A DNA stretch of 64,000 bases from Microbacterium sp. MM2322 (GCF_964186585.1 NZ_OZ075067.1:1798001-1862000); one strand, 5' to 3'. Positions 1-9,568 are shown, counted from the first letter of the stretch. Notes: generated by a model not told the origin, from the letters alone. A program made the numbers and translations.

Positions 1-847
1 GAGTGCCGGCCGCGACGTCGCCGACGATCGGCAGCGGCGCCGCACCCAGACCGGAGACGCTGATGACGGCGAGGTCGTCGATCGGATCGAAGTAGACGAT
101 GCGACCCTCCTCGGCATCCCGTCCGGGAAGCTCGACGAGCGGAGTGTCGACGCCCGCGACGACGTGCGCGTTCGTGACGACGAGGTCCTCGGCGACGACG
201 AATCCCGACCCCGTCAGCGACGCTCCGCAGGCGTAGGCGTTACCGCTGATGCGGGCGACGGATGCCCCGGCCCGCTGCAGCTGCGGATCGTCGAGCGAGA
301 CGGGGGGCGCCGTCGGCTCGACCTCGGGGGCGAGCAGCTCGCCGACGCGCGGGATGCCCTCGTCGACGATGAAGCCGCGGAACTCGGCGAGCGCAGAGTC
401 GAGGCCGGGAGGGGTGAGGGCGTCGATGGCGCCGAGCACGCGGGAGGAGGCGACGGCGGGGGCGACACCCGGCATCCCGGATCCGACGATCGCACCGCTC
501 GCGAGCAGGAGGACGACGGCCGCGGCGGCGGTGTTGACGACCCCTCCGAGGATGCGGTCGACGGGGGCGAGCTTCGCCTTGTCGACGCCTCGGCGCAGGC
601 GTGCGCCGACAGCGGTGCCGATCGACGCCAGAGCGACGACGATGCCGAGGGCGATGAGGGCGAGGACGAGACTCCGGTACTCCCAGCCCGAGAAGGTCGG
701 CGCGATCACCGGGGTGAGCCACACCGCGAGGACCGCGCCGAGGACGATGCCGATGAGCGTGCCGGCCGTGGCGACGAGGCCACGAAGGAGACCGCCGAAG
801 AGCGCGGCGATGAGGACGAGCACGACGATGATGTCGACGACGAGCAC
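1..847 (-). CDS. MarP/CvpA-type membrane serine protease, C-terminal part missing
   Basis: The reverse strand is open from a GTG at 847 (preceded by AGGAAGGA) to the window edge, so the C-terminus lies outside. Residues 1-160 are hydrophobic with about four membrane helices, as in CvpA/colicin V production proteins. A trypsin-like domain begins near residue 195 and contains the catalytic histidine (TNAHVV) and aspartate (DDLAVI) motifs; the serine would be off the window. This order matches the MarP family of acid and oxidative stress proteases of actinobacteria. That role is inferred from the family. The gene is divergent from the NAD regulator. Confidence 0.85.
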   Translation of the reverse strand, partial: MLVVDIIVVLVLIAALFGGLLRGLVATAGTLIGIVLGAVLAVWLTPVIAPTFSGWEYRSLVLALIALGIVVALASIGTAVGARLRRGVDKAKLAPVDRILGGVVNTAAAAVVLLLASGAIVGSGMPGVAPAVASSRVLGAIDALTPPGLDSALAEFRGFIVDEGIPRVGELLAPEVEPTAPPVSLDDPQLQRAGASVARISGNAYACGASLTGSGFVVAEDLVVTNAHVVAGVDTPLVELPGRDAEEGRIVYFDPIDDLAVISVSGLGAAPLPIVGDVAAGT

Positions 848-946
848 GGCGATCCTTCCTGGGCGAGTCCACTCGGGAGAGCCGGCGGTACCTCTCGATC
901 AGAGTAGGCGGCGGCTGCTGGGAATCGGCTCATGTTTTGCGCTTCT

Positions 947-986
947 GGTCATCATGACCTTAAGATCGGATCACCACTTAAGGTCA
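947..986. promoter_or_regulatory. Candidate NrtR operator: three half-sites in two overlapping inverted repeats
   Basis: Bases 955-964 (TGACCTTAAG) and 977-986 (CTTAAGGTCA) form a perfect 10-base inverted repeat ending two bases before the nrtR start codon. Bases 947-959 form a second perfect inverted repeat, GGTCAT-C-ATGACC, which shares the middle half-site. The position immediately upstream of an NrtR-type gene and the nad operon suggests autoregulated control of NAD synthesis. Binding is inferred from position and symmetry. Confidence 0.7.
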
Positions 987-988
987 CC

Positions 989-1666
989 ATGACAAGAACA
1001 ACTCCCCCCACCCCCATCGGCGTCGCGGTCTCGACGGTCATCTTCCGGCTGCGCCGAGACGCCGACGACGCCCGCATCGAGCTGCCGCTGGTGCGCCGGA
1101 CGCGCGACCCGCACGAGGGCCAGTGGGCCCTCCCCGGAGGCTGGGTCGACCCCGCCGAGAACATCGACGCGACGGCATCCCGCACCCTCGCCGAGACGAC
1201 GGGGCTGGCGCCGAGCTACCTGGAGCAGCTGTACGCGTTCGGCGACGTCGGCCGCTCCCCCGGACGCGTCGTCTCGATCGTCTACTGGGCACTCGTGCGT
1301 GAAGACGTCACCGAGGCCACCGAGCAGCACAACGTCGCCTGGTTCGATGCGACCGACCTGCCGGAGCTCGCCTTCGACCACAACCACATCGTCGACTACG
1401 CCCTCTGGCGCCTGCGCAACAAGGTGGGCTACAGCCGCATTGCACACGGCTTCCTCCCCGACCGGTTCACTCTCGCGGAGCTCCGCGAGGTGTATGAGGC
1501 GATCCTCGACCGTCGCCTCGACCCGGCTAACTTCCGTCGACAGGTCGAAGGCTCGGGCACCCTCATCCCCACCGACGACTTCCGCACCGGCAGCCACCGG
1601 CCGGCCCGTCTCTACCGATACAACCAGGACGTCGAGCTGGCCGATCGTGGCCCGCTCCCGCAGTGA
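989..1666 (+). CDS. nrtR: NrtR-type NUDIX transcriptional regulator of NAD synthesis
   Basis: The 225-residue protein has a NUDIX fold over about residues 10-140 followed by a winged-helix region (about 150-225), the architecture of NrtR repressors. The Nudix box is degenerate: after GGWVDPAEN the usual REUxEE becomes RTLAET, which fits regulators that bind ADP-ribose or related ligands without hydrolysing them. I chose ATG 989 because an upstream ATG at 932 would place the operator inside the gene and adds no conserved sequence. It lies 10 bases before nadA, so it is probably the first gene of the operon it controls. Confidence 0.88.
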   Translation: MTRTTPPTPIGVAVSTVIFRLRRDADDARIELPLVRRTRDPHEGQWALPGGWVDPAENIDATASRTLAETTGLAPSYLEQLYAFGDVGRSPGRVVSIVYWALVREDVTEATEQHNVAWFDATDLPELAFDHNHIVDYALWRLRNKVGYSRIAHGFLPDRFTLAELREVYEAILDRRLDPANFRRQVEGSGTLIPTDDFRTGSHRPARLYRYNQDVELADRGPLPQ

Positions 1667-1676
1667 AGGATCCGTC

Positions 1677-3002
1677 ATGACCGCCACTCCCCTCACCCTG
1701 CAGCCCCGCGCCGTCGACCACCCCGTCGACCCCAGCGTCGATCACGAGATCCAGGCGATCGTCGCCGGCGAGGCGACCACCGAGACCTGCAACACCGATC
1801 TCGCCGCCGGTCCCTGGACGTTCGACACGCGGCCGGGATACGGCCCCGGCTCATCGATGGGCGACGTCATCCCGACGGGCACCCCTCGGCAGGGACAGCT
1901 GCCGGCGGCGTATCGGGAGGCGGATGAGGCCGAGCTCGCCGCCCGCATCGTCGCCGCGAAGGCGACGCTCGGCGATCGCGTCGTCGTGCTCGGGCACTTC
2001 TACCAGCGCGAGGAGGTCGTCGTCCACGCGGACTACGTCGGCGACTCGTTCCAGCTGGCGAACGCCGCGCTGGAGCACCCGGATGCCGAGGCGATCGTGT
2101 TCTGCGGCGTGCACTTCATGGCAGAGACGGCCGATCTCCTCTCCCGCCCCGAGCAGGCGGTGATCCTGCCCAATCTCGCCGCCGGCTGCTCGATGGCCGA
2201 TATGGCCGACATCGATCAGGTCGAGGACTGCTGGGAGCAGCTCGCCGACATGTACGGCGATATGGAGACACCGGATGCCGATGGCCTGGTCCCCGTCATC
2301 CCCGTGACGTACATGAACTCCTCCGCCGCGATCAAGGGATTCGTGGGACGCCACGGCGGGATCGTCTGCACGTCGTCCAACGCGCGGACCGTCCTCGAGT
2401 GGGCGTTCGCGCGGGGCCGGCGGGTGCTCTTCTTCCCCGACCAGCACCTGGGACGCAACACTGCCAAGGCGATGGGCGTGCCCCTCGAGCAGATGCCGAT
2501 GTGGAACCCGCGCAAGGCTCTCGGCGGCTCTACCGAGGCGGAGCTCGAGGATGCCCGCGTCATCCTCTGGCACGGTTTCTGCTCGGTGCACCGCCGGTTC
2601 ACGGTCGACCAGATCGCCGCCGCCCGCGTCGAGCACCCGGGCGTCCGCGTCATCGTGCACCCCGAGTGCCCGATGGACGTCGTGGACGCCGCGGACGAGG
2701 CGGGTTCGACGGACTACATCCGGAAGGCCATCGCCGCCGCGACCGAGCCGACGACCTTCGCGATCGGCACGGAGATCAACCTGGTGCAGCGCCTCGCGGC
2801 GCAGTTCCCGCAGCACGAGATCTTCTGCCTCGACCCCGTCGTCTGCCCCTGCTCCACGATGTACCGCATCCACCCCGGATACCTCGCGTGGGTGCTCGAG
2901 GGTCTCGTCGCCGGTGAGGTGCTCAACCGCATCACAGTGACGGCCGACGTCGCCGAACCGGCGCGGGTCGCCCTCGAGCGGATGCTGGCGGCCAAGCCGT
3001 GA
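1677..3002 (+). CDS. nadA: Quinolinate synthase NadA
   Basis: NadA condenses iminoaspartate with dihydroxyacetone phosphate to make quinolinate and needs a 4Fe-4S cluster. The 441-residue product carries GHFYQREEVV near residue 105, the substrate-binding PVTYMNSSAAIK region, and cysteines in FCGVHFM, HPECPMD and CPCSTM that fit cluster ligation. An N-terminal extension of about 60 residues precedes the core. ATG 1677 follows a GAAGGA Shine-Dalgarno. The end overlaps the nadB GTG by four bases, so translation is likely coupled. Confidence 0.96.
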   Translation: MTATPLTLQPRAVDHPVDPSVDHEIQAIVAGEATTETCNTDLAAGPWTFDTRPGYGPGSSMGDVIPTGTPRQGQLPAAYREADEAELAARIVAAKATLGDRVVVLGHFYQREEVVVHADYVGDSFQLANAALEHPDAEAIVFCGVHFMAETADLLSRPEQAVILPNLAAGCSMADMADIDQVEDCWEQLADMYGDMETPDADGLVPVIPVTYMNSSAAIKGFVGRHGGIVCTSSNARTVLEWAFARGRRVLFFPDQHLGRNTAKAMGVPLEQMPMWNPRKALGGSTEAELEDARVILWHGFCSVHRRFTVDQIAAARVEHPGVRVIVHPECPMDVVDAADEAGSTDYIRKAIAAATEPTTFAIGTEINLVQRLAAQFPQHEIFCLDPVVCPCSTMYRIHPGYLAWVLEGLVAGEVLNRITVTADVAEPARVALERMLAAKP

Positions 3003-4531
3003 CCACGGTGGTCGTCGTCGGCTCCGGGATCGCCGGACTGAGCGCTGCGCTCCGGGCAGACGCCGCGGGGTGCACGGTCACCCTCGTCACGAAGGGCGCG
3101 CTCTCCGAGGCGAACACCCGTTACGCCCAGGGCGGGATCGCGGGGGTCCTCTCCCCCGCCGACCGCGCGGCTGATCACGCCCACGACACACTCGTCGCCG
3201 GAGCGGGCCTCGCCGACCCGGCTGCCGTCGAGGTCCTCGTCACCGAGGGCCCCGATCGCATCCGCGACCTCATCGCCGCGGGTGTGCAGTTCGACCGAGA
3301 CGACGACGGCACCCTCCGCGCCGGTCTCGAGGGTGCCCACTCGTTCCCGCGCATCCTGCACGCCGGTGGGGACGCCACCGGCGCCGAGATCGAACGCGCC
3401 CTCGTCCGCCGGGTGCGGGCGAGCCGTGTCGACATCCGCGAGCATGCCTTCGTCACCGACCTCGTGCTTCGTGGGGGTCGCGTCGGCGGTGTTGCTCTCC
3501 TCGACGGCGAGCGGATCGATGCAGATGCGGTGGTGCTCGCCACGGGCGGCGCGGGCGAGCTCTTCGCGCACTCCACGAACCCCGCCGTGGCGACGGGCGA
3601 TGGCATCGCCGTGGCGGCGCGGGCAGGGGCGAGCGTCCGCGACCTCGAGTTCATGCAGTTCCACCCCACCGTCCTCGCCGTCGGCGACGCCTTTCTCGTC
3701 TCGGAGGCCGTCCGCGGCGAGGGCGCCGTACTCCGCGACGAGAGCGGGCGCAGATTCGCCCTCGACGTGCACCCCGACGGTGAGCTCGCGCCCCGCGACG
3801 TGGTCGCCCGGGCGATCACGGATGCGATGTCCCGTCAGGGCGGTCGGCCCGTCCTCCTCGACGCAACCGCCGTCCACAGCGCCGACGCTCTCGAACGCGC
3901 GGCCTTCCTCGCAGAACGATTCCCCACGATCGACGCCGCCGTTCGCGCTCGCGGGCTCGACTGGGCCCGCGAACCCATCCCGGTAACCCCGGCCGCCCAC
4001 TACCTCATGGGCGGTATCGTCACCGATCTGGACGGCCGCACCGACCTGCCCGGCCTGTACGCGGTCGGCGAGGTCGCGCGCACGGGCGTCCACGGGGCCA
4101 ACCGCCTCGCGTCGAACTCGCTGCTCGAGGGCGCCGTCTTCGGGGCCCGGGCGGGCGCCGCCGTCGCTGCGGATGCAGGCGCCCCGTGGCCCGTCCCCGG
4201 CCGCACGTCGGCTTCGACCCCGGCGGCGACGACCGACGGCATCCCGCACCCCCCGTTCACTCGGCGCGCGCTGCAGGAGCTCCTGTGGACGGATGCCGGT
4301 GTCTCCCGCGATGGCGAGGGTCTCCGCCACGCGGCCCGCACCCTCGCCGCCTGGCGGTCCGACGCCACTGCTCCGCGCACGCTCCGAGAGCACGAGGACG
4401 CGAACCTGCGGCAGGTCGCGGAGCTCATGGTCGCCGCCGCCGCTGCGCGGACGGGCTCGGTCGGCTCCCACCTGCGCACGGACGATCCCGCCGTCTCCGC
4501 TGTCCGATCCGACCTAGAGGGGGCCGCGTGA
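2999..4531 (+). CDS. nadB: L-aspartate oxidase NadB
   Basis: NadB is a flavoenzyme that oxidises L-aspartate to iminoaspartate, the substrate of NadA. The 510-residue protein starts with an FAD-binding dinucleotide motif (VVGSGIAGLSAAL), then RYAQGGIAGV, and near residue 365 the conserved HGANRLASNSLLEG motif of the fumarate reductase/aspartate oxidase family. The C-terminal helical domain is present. The GTG start overlaps the nadA stop as GTGA, and the end overlaps the nadC ATG by one base. Confidence 0.96.
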   Translation: MTTVVVVGSGIAGLSAALRADAAGCTVTLVTKGALSEANTRYAQGGIAGVLSPADRAADHAHDTLVAGAGLADPAAVEVLVTEGPDRIRDLIAAGVQFDRDDDGTLRAGLEGAHSFPRILHAGGDATGAEIERALVRRVRASRVDIREHAFVTDLVLRGGRVGGVALLDGERIDADAVVLATGGAGELFAHSTNPAVATGDGIAVAARAGASVRDLEFMQFHPTVLAVGDAFLVSEAVRGEGAVLRDESGRRFALDVHPDGELAPRDVVARAITDAMSRQGGRPVLLDATAVHSADALERAAFLAERFPTIDAAVRARGLDWAREPIPVTPAAHYLMGGIVTDLDGRTDLPGLYAVGEVARTGVHGANRLASNSLLEGAVFGARAGAAVAADAGAPWPVPGRTSASTPAATTDGIPHPPFTRRALQELLWTDAGVSRDGEGLRHAARTLAAWRSDATAPRTLREHEDANLRQVAELMVAAAAARTGSVGSHLRTDDPAVSAVRSDLEGAA

Positions 4532-5388
4532 TGCTCTCACCCGCCGTCATCGAGACCACCGTCCGCGCCGCGCTCCTCGAGGACGCCCCGTGGGGGGACA
4601 TCACGAGCGAGGCGCTGATCCCGGCATCCGCCACCGCTATCGCGGAACTCGTCTCGCGCGAAGAGGGCGTGTTCAGCGGCGGCGCCGTGTTCGCCGCCGC
4701 CTTCGCGCTGACGGATGATCGAGTGGACGTCGACGTGCGCGTCGAGGACGGGGGGCGCTTCACCGTCGGAGACGTCCTCGCCGTCGTCACCGGCCCCGCC
4801 CGCGCCATCCTCACCGCGGAGCGGATCGGCCTGAACTTCGCGCAGCGAATGTCGGGCATCGCGACGATGACCGCTCGCTACGTCGACGCCGTCGCCGGCA
4901 CGGGGGTCCGGATCGCCGACACCCGCAAGACGACGCCGGGCCTGCGTGCCTTCGAACGCCACGCCGTTCGGAGCGGCGGCGGAGCGAACCACCGCTACTC
5001 CCTGTCGGATGCCGTCATGGCCAAGGACAACCACCTCGCCGTGCTGACCCGCTCGGGGATGTCCGTCACCGAGGCCCTCCGCGACGCGAAGACCCGCCTT
5101 TCCCACACGGCCCACATCGAGGTCGAGGTCGACCGGCTCGATCAGATCGAGGCTGTCCTGGCCGCCGGGATCGGCACGATCATGCTCGACAACTTCTCGC
5201 TCGACGACCTCCGCACCGGCGTCGCGCAGGTTGCAGGCCGCGCCACGGTGGAGGCGTCCGGCGGCGTCTCGCTCGAGACGGTCCGTTCGATCGCCGAGAC
5301 CGGTGTCGACGTCATCTCGGTCGGGGCTCTGACCCACTCCGCGCGCGCGCTCGACCTGGGACTGGACGTCCGCATCGACGAGGCCTGA
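4531..5388 (+). CDS. nadC: Nicotinate-nucleotide pyrophosphorylase (carboxylating) NadC
   Basis: NadC converts quinolinate and PRPP into nicotinate mononucleotide, closing the de novo branch begun by nadB and nadA. The 285-residue protein has the family signatures RIADTRKTTPGLR and HAVRSGGGANHR with the following KDNH. It ends in the usual barrel (EASGGVSLETVRSIAETGVDVISVGALTHS, shown by its key glycines). The start could be GTG 4528 or ATG 4531; I took the ATG, which overlaps the nadB TGA as TGATG. It is followed at once by the desulfurase gene. Confidence 0.96.
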   Translation: MLSPAVIETTVRAALLEDAPWGDITSEALIPASATAIAELVSREEGVFSGGAVFAAAFALTDDRVDVDVRVEDGGRFTVGDVLAVVTGPARAILTAERIGLNFAQRMSGIATMTARYVDAVAGTGVRIADTRKTTPGLRAFERHAVRSGGGANHRYSLSDAVMAKDNHLAVLTRSGMSVTEALRDAKTRLSHTAHIEVEVDRLDQIEAVLAAGIGTIMLDNFSLDDLRTGVAQVAGRATVEASGGVSLETVRSIAETGVDVISVGALTHSARALDLGLDVRIDEA

Positions 5389-5389
5389 C

Positions 5390-6529
5390 GTGCTCTACCT
5401 CGATCACGCCGCGACCGGCCCGGTGCGCCCCGAGGTGCGGGCGGCGATGCTGCCGTTCCTCGGCGAACGCTTCGGCAACCCCTCGAGCCACCACACGGTG
5501 GGAGAGGATGCCGCCGCTGCCCTCGACGACGCTCGCCGCCGCGTCGCGGCCATCGTCGGGATGCGCCCGGGCGACATCATCTTCACGTCAGGAGCGACCG
5601 AGGCGAACAACCTCGCGATCAAGGGCGTCGCCGTCGCGTCGCTCCTCCGCCGCGGCCGCCCCGGTCACATCGTCACGAGCGCGATCGAGCACGAGTCGGT
5701 ACTCGCGTCGGTGGACTTCCTCGAACGGGTGCACGGCGTCGCGGCGACGCGTCTCGACGTCGACGGCGACGGCCTCGTCTCTCCCGACGTGCTCGCGGAC
5801 GCTCTGCGCGAGGACACCGTGCTCGTCTCGCTCGGGTACGCCAACAATGAGATCGGGACGGTGCAGGATGCCGTGGCCCTCGCCGCCGTCACGGCGGCGG
5901 CCCGCATCCCGCTCCACCTCGACGCCGTCCAGGCGGCCGGCTGGCTCACCCTGGCGGGCACCGGGGCGGATGCGCTGTCGATCGCGGGCCACAAGATCGG
6001 CGCCCCGCAGGGCATCGGGGTGCTGGCGATTCGCGGGCGGGTCCCCCTCGAACCGCTCCTGCACGGCGGCGGGCAGGAACGCGATCGACGCAGCGGCACC
6101 GAGAACGTCGCCGGCGCGGTGGGGCTCGCCGGCGCGCTCGAACTCGCCGAGGCGGAGCGCAGCGCGGCGGCCGACCGTGTCGCCGCACTCCGCGACGCGT
6201 TCACCGCGCGGGTCCTGACCCTCGTTCCCGAAGCTCGGCTGACGGGGCATCCCTCTCGCCGGCTCCCGGGGACAGCGAGCTTCACCTTCGCGGGAGTCAG
6301 CGGCGAAGCGGTGCTCCTCGAACTGGAGCGTCGCGGCGTCGTCTCCTCGAGCGGGTCGGCCTGCGCCGCCGGCAGCGACGAGCCCTCGCACGTGCTGCTC
6401 GCTCTGGGCATCGCCCCCGAGGTCGCGCAGACCTCCGTCCGGTTCAGCCTCGGTCACCATGCTGCGGTCGATCCGGGTCCGCTCGCCGATGCGGTGGCTG
6501 CATCGGTAGCGGCGGTACGATCGCGATGA
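5390..6529 (+). CDS. Cysteine desulfurase of NifS/IscS family in the nad operon (NadS-like)
   Basis: This 379-residue PLP enzyme moves sulfur from cysteine to an acceptor. It shows the PLP lysine in SIAGHKIGAPQG, the active-site cysteine loop SSGSACAAGSDEPSH near residue 320, and the start MLYLDHAATGPV typical of NifS-like proteins. It begins with GTG one base after the nadC stop. The position behind nadABC suggests that it builds or repairs the NadA iron-sulfur cluster. That role is inferred from context; general tRNA thiolation cannot be excluded. Confidence 0.92.
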   Translation: MLYLDHAATGPVRPEVRAAMLPFLGERFGNPSSHHTVGEDAAAALDDARRRVAAIVGMRPGDIIFTSGATEANNLAIKGVAVASLLRRGRPGHIVTSAIEHESVLASVDFLERVHGVAATRLDVDGDGLVSPDVLADALREDTVLVSLGYANNEIGTVQDAVALAAVTAAARIPLHLDAVQAAGWLTLAGTGADALSIAGHKIGAPQGIGVLAIRGRVPLEPLLHGGGQERDRRSGTENVAGAVGLAGALELAEAERSAAADRVAALRDAFTARVLTLVPEARLTGHPSRRLPGTASFTFAGVSGEAVLLELERRGVVSSSGSACAAGSDEPSHVLLALGIAPEVAQTSVRFSLGHHAAVDPGPLADAVAASVAAVRSR

Positions 6530-7491
6530 TGAGCACCCCGACCGTCACTGTGATCGTGCCCGGACGCGACGTCGGCGCGTTCGCAGAAGAAGCCCTCGCT
6601 TCCCTCCGCGCCCAGACGCGCACCGACTTCCGCGCCATCCTGGTCGATGACGCGTCGCGTGACACCACGGCGGAGATCTTCGCCGAGGTGGCCGCGCAGG
6701 ATCCGCGTTTCACCCTCGTCCGCCACGAGGTGGCACGGGGTCTCGGCGCCTCCCGGAACGAGGCGCTCGACCTCGTCGACACCCCTTACGTCGGGTTCTT
6801 CGACGCCGACGACATCATGACCCCGGGAGCGCTCGAGGCCCTGGTCGGCAGTCTCGAGGAATCGGGCAGCGATGTCGCCGTGGGCGCGTACGTGCGCCTC
6901 CGAGCGGATGCCGCGGGTCACTACGCCCCGGGCATCGTCCAGCCCTGGGTCGCGGCATCCACCTCACCCGCCCGACGACGCACGACGCTCGCAGAGCACC
7001 CCGACGTCTCAGGCAACATCGTCGCCTGGTCGAAGATCAGCCGGATCGACCTCTGGCGTCGCGAGGGGCTGCGGTTCACCGAGGACAAGGCGTACGAGGA
7101 CCAGGTCGTCGCCCAGCGTCTCTACGCCGCCGCGGCGGCGGTCGACGTGATCCCCGATGTCGTCGTGCACTGGCGCGAGCGCGCCGACGGCACCTCGATC
7201 ACGCAGCGACGTCACGCGGTGCCCGTCCTGCAGGACTACCTCGAGGGCATGCGCGACGGTCTCGCGGTGCTGGATGCCGCCGGTCACCCGGCGGCGGCGC
7301 GCTCGCGGGTCCGCCTCATCCTCGACATGGACGTCCCCGCTCTCGTCCGCGTCGCCGAGCACCACCCCGACGACGTGTACCGGCAGCTGCTGGGCGCCTT
7401 CACGCGGGAACTCAGCGATCGCGCCGTCCGCGAGAACGTCACACTCGACGAGGCATCCGCTTCGCTCCTCGCAGAAGCGCGCACCTGGTGA
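6526..7491 (+). CDS. Family 2 glycosyltransferase
   Basis: The 321-residue product has a GT-A nucleotide-sugar fold. It starts TVTVIVPGRDVGAFAEEAL, has VDDASRD near residue 43, and the metal-binding FDADD motif near residue 88. No membrane helix is obvious. The ATG overlaps the desulfurase stop as ATGA, so it seems to be the last gene of the nad operon, yet it has no known place in NAD synthesis. Donor and acceptor are unknown; teichoic acid or polysaccharide synthesis is possible. Confidence 0.85.
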   Translation: MMSTPTVTVIVPGRDVGAFAEEALASLRAQTRTDFRAILVDDASRDTTAEIFAEVAAQDPRFTLVRHEVARGLGASRNEALDLVDTPYVGFFDADDIMTPGALEALVGSLEESGSDVAVGAYVRLRADAAGHYAPGIVQPWVAASTSPARRRTTLAEHPDVSGNIVAWSKISRIDLWRREGLRFTEDKAYEDQVVAQRLYAAAAAVDVIPDVVVHWRERADGTSITQRRHAVPVLQDYLEGMRDGLAVLDAAGHPAAARSRVRLILDMDVPALVRVAEHHPDDVYRQLLGAFTRELSDRAVRENVTLDEASASLLAEARTW

Positions 7492-7498
7492 GAGCGGC

Positions 7499-9382
7499 CT
7501 AGCTCGCACCCTCGATGCGCCCGGCCGCGACCTGCTGCGCGGCGAGCTCGGCGTACAGACCGCCCGCCGCAAGGAGCTCGGTGTGCGTCCCGGACTCCAC
7601 GATGCGGCCGGCCTCGACGACGTGGATGACGTCGGCCGCGATCACCGTCGACAGGCGGTGCGCGATCGACAGAGTCGTTCGACCGCGCGCGGCCTCGTCG
7701 ATCGCCTCTTGCACGACCCGCTCCGAAACGGTGTCGAGCGCCGACGTGGCCTCATCGAGAAGCAGGACCGGCGGATCCTTCAGCAGCACACGAGCGATCG
7801 CGATGCGCTGCTTCTCGCCGCCCGAGAGCCGGTAGCCGCGCTCGCCCACGACCGTGTCGTAGCCGTCCTCGAAGCCCGCGATGACGTGGTGGATGTTGGC
7901 GGCGACGCACGCGGCTTCGATCTCGGCATTCGTCGCATCCGGCCTCGCGTAGCGGAGGTTGTCGCGGATCGACGCGTGGAAGAGGTAGGTCTCCTGCGAG
8001 ACGATGCCGATGCGGTCGATCACCGACGCCTGGGTCAGCCCACGGACGTCGGCTCCGGCGAAGAGGACCGCTCCCGCCACCGGCTCGTACAGGCGCGGCG
8101 CGAGGTACAGGATCGTCGTCTTGCCGGCGCCCGACGGTCCGACGAACGCGACGTGCTGCCCCGGCTCGGCGACGAACGACACCCCGTCGAGGGTCGCGGG
8201 GCTCTGGGGCCCGGCATCCGGATATCGGAACGACACGTCGCGGAACTCGATCCGTCCCACCGGACCGGGTGCGTCGGCGACATCGATCGCGTCGGCGGTG
8301 TCGGCGATCGCGGGACGGAGGTCGAGGTATTCGAAGATGCGGGCGAAGAGGGCACGGGAGGTCTGGACGTCGAGGGCGACCCGCATGAGTCCCATGAGCG
8401 GCATGAGCAGCCGCGCCTGGACCGTCGTGAATGCCACGACCGCGCCCGCCGTGATGGGGACCGAATCGCCCGTGATGAAGAAGCCCGCGACGAGGTAGAT
8501 GATCGCGGGGACCGAGGACATGATGATCTGCACGACCGCGAAGAAGCCCTGGCCGCTCATCGCCTGCCGCACCTGGAGGCCGATCTGGGTCCGGTTCTCC
8601 GCGGCATAGCGGTCGGACTCAGCGCCCTGGCGGTTGAAGGACTTCGACAGCAGGATGCCGGAGACGCTCAGCGTCTCCTGCGTGATCGCGCTGAGCTCGG
8701 ACAAAGACTCCTGGGTCTGCCCCGCGATGCGGGCGCGCACCTGGCCGACGCGGCGCTGCACGAGGATCAGCACCGGCATCATGACGACGGCGATGAGAGT
8801 CAGCCGCACGTCGATCAGCAGCATCGCGACGAGTGCCGAGATGACCGTGACGGTGTTGCCGAGGATGCTCGTCACCGTGTTGGTGAGGACACCGGACACC
8901 CCGCCCACATCGTTCTGCAGACGCGATTGGATGACGCCCGTCTTCGTCCGGGTGAAGAAGCCGAGGTCCATCGCCTGCAGGTGTGCGAACAGCCGCACCC
9001 GCAGGTCGCCCGTCACGCGGTTGCCGACCGTCGAGGTGAACCACGTCTGCGCGATGGCGAGGCCGGCTCCCAGCACGAACAGCCCGATCATCGACAGCAC
9101 GAGAATGCCGAGCAGTCCGAGCCGCGGAGAGGATCCGTCGACGGGGAACAGGGCGTCGTCGAAGATCCGCTGGACGAGGAGTGGCGGGATCACGCCGACC
9201 GCCGCGCCCACGACGACGAGGACCGCGGTCACCGCGAGCCGAGCACGATAGGGACGGAACAACGCCACCACTCGACGGCCGAGATCCGGGACCTCGGGCG
9301 CCGATGCGTTGCGCCGCCGCTGCGCCTCTTCGTCGACCGCGCGGAACCCGCCCCGACCGCCCCCGGGTCCGCCCATACTCAT
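7499..9382 (-). CDS. ABC exporter with fused membrane and ATPase domains
   Basis: The 627-residue half-transporter has a six-helix membrane domain at about residues 35-330 and an ATPase domain at about 370-610. The ATPase domain shows Walker A GPSGAGKTT, signature LSGGEKQR, Walker B LLLDEATSALD and the switch histidine in SIAHRLST. It resembles the MsbA/BmrA multidrug and lipid exporter group. ATG 9382 lies exactly six bases after TATGGT, so I prefer it over the upstream GTG at 9499. Its substrate is unknown. It is divergent from an MFS drug exporter. Confidence 0.92.
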   Translation of the reverse strand: MSMGGPGGGRGGFRAVDEEAQRRRNASAPEVPDLGRRVVALFRPYRARLAVTAVLVVVGAAVGVIPPLLVQRIFDDALFPVDGSSPRLGLLGILVLSMIGLFVLGAGLAIAQTWFTSTVGNRVTGDLRVRLFAHLQAMDLGFFTRTKTGVIQSRLQNDVGGVSGVLTNTVTSILGNTVTVISALVAMLLIDVRLTLIAVVMMPVLILVQRRVGQVRARIAGQTQESLSELSAITQETLSVSGILLSKSFNRQGAESDRYAAENRTQIGLQVRQAMSGQGFFAVVQIIMSSVPAIIYLVAGFFITGDSVPITAGAVVAFTTVQARLLMPLMGLMRVALDVQTSRALFARIFEYLDLRPAIADTADAIDVADAPGPVGRIEFRDVSFRYPDAGPQSPATLDGVSFVAEPGQHVAFVGPSGAGKTTILYLAPRLYEPVAGAVLFAGADVRGLTQASVIDRIGIVSQETYLFHASIRDNLRYARPDATNAEIEAACVAANIHHVIAGFEDGYDTVVGERGYRLSGGEKQRIAIARVLLKDPPVLLLDEATSALDTVSERVVQEAIDEAARGRTTLSIAHRLSTVIAADVIHVVEAGRIVESGTHTELLAAGGLYAELAAQQVAAGRIEGAS

Positions 9383-9388
9383 GACGTC

Positions 9389-9394
9389 ACCATA
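9389..9394 (-). promoter_or_regulatory. -10 box of the ABC exporter gene (leaderless)
   Basis: TATGGT on the reverse strand ends six bases before ATG 9382. No ribosome binding site lies between them, so the transcript probably begins at the start codon. Confidence 0.55.
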
Positions 9395-9568
9395 GCCCCG
9401 GGCCGAGGTCGTCGGCTCCGCCGGGAATGGACGACGCCGCTCGCCCGTTAGGCTGAACGATCCGCGTCGCTTGCGCTCTCGTGCGCCGACTGCCGTCACG
9501 CTCCACCCTGATCACGTTGCCGGGCTACCGCAGAGCACTAGCCGCAACCTCCCACGCGAAGGACCCCC

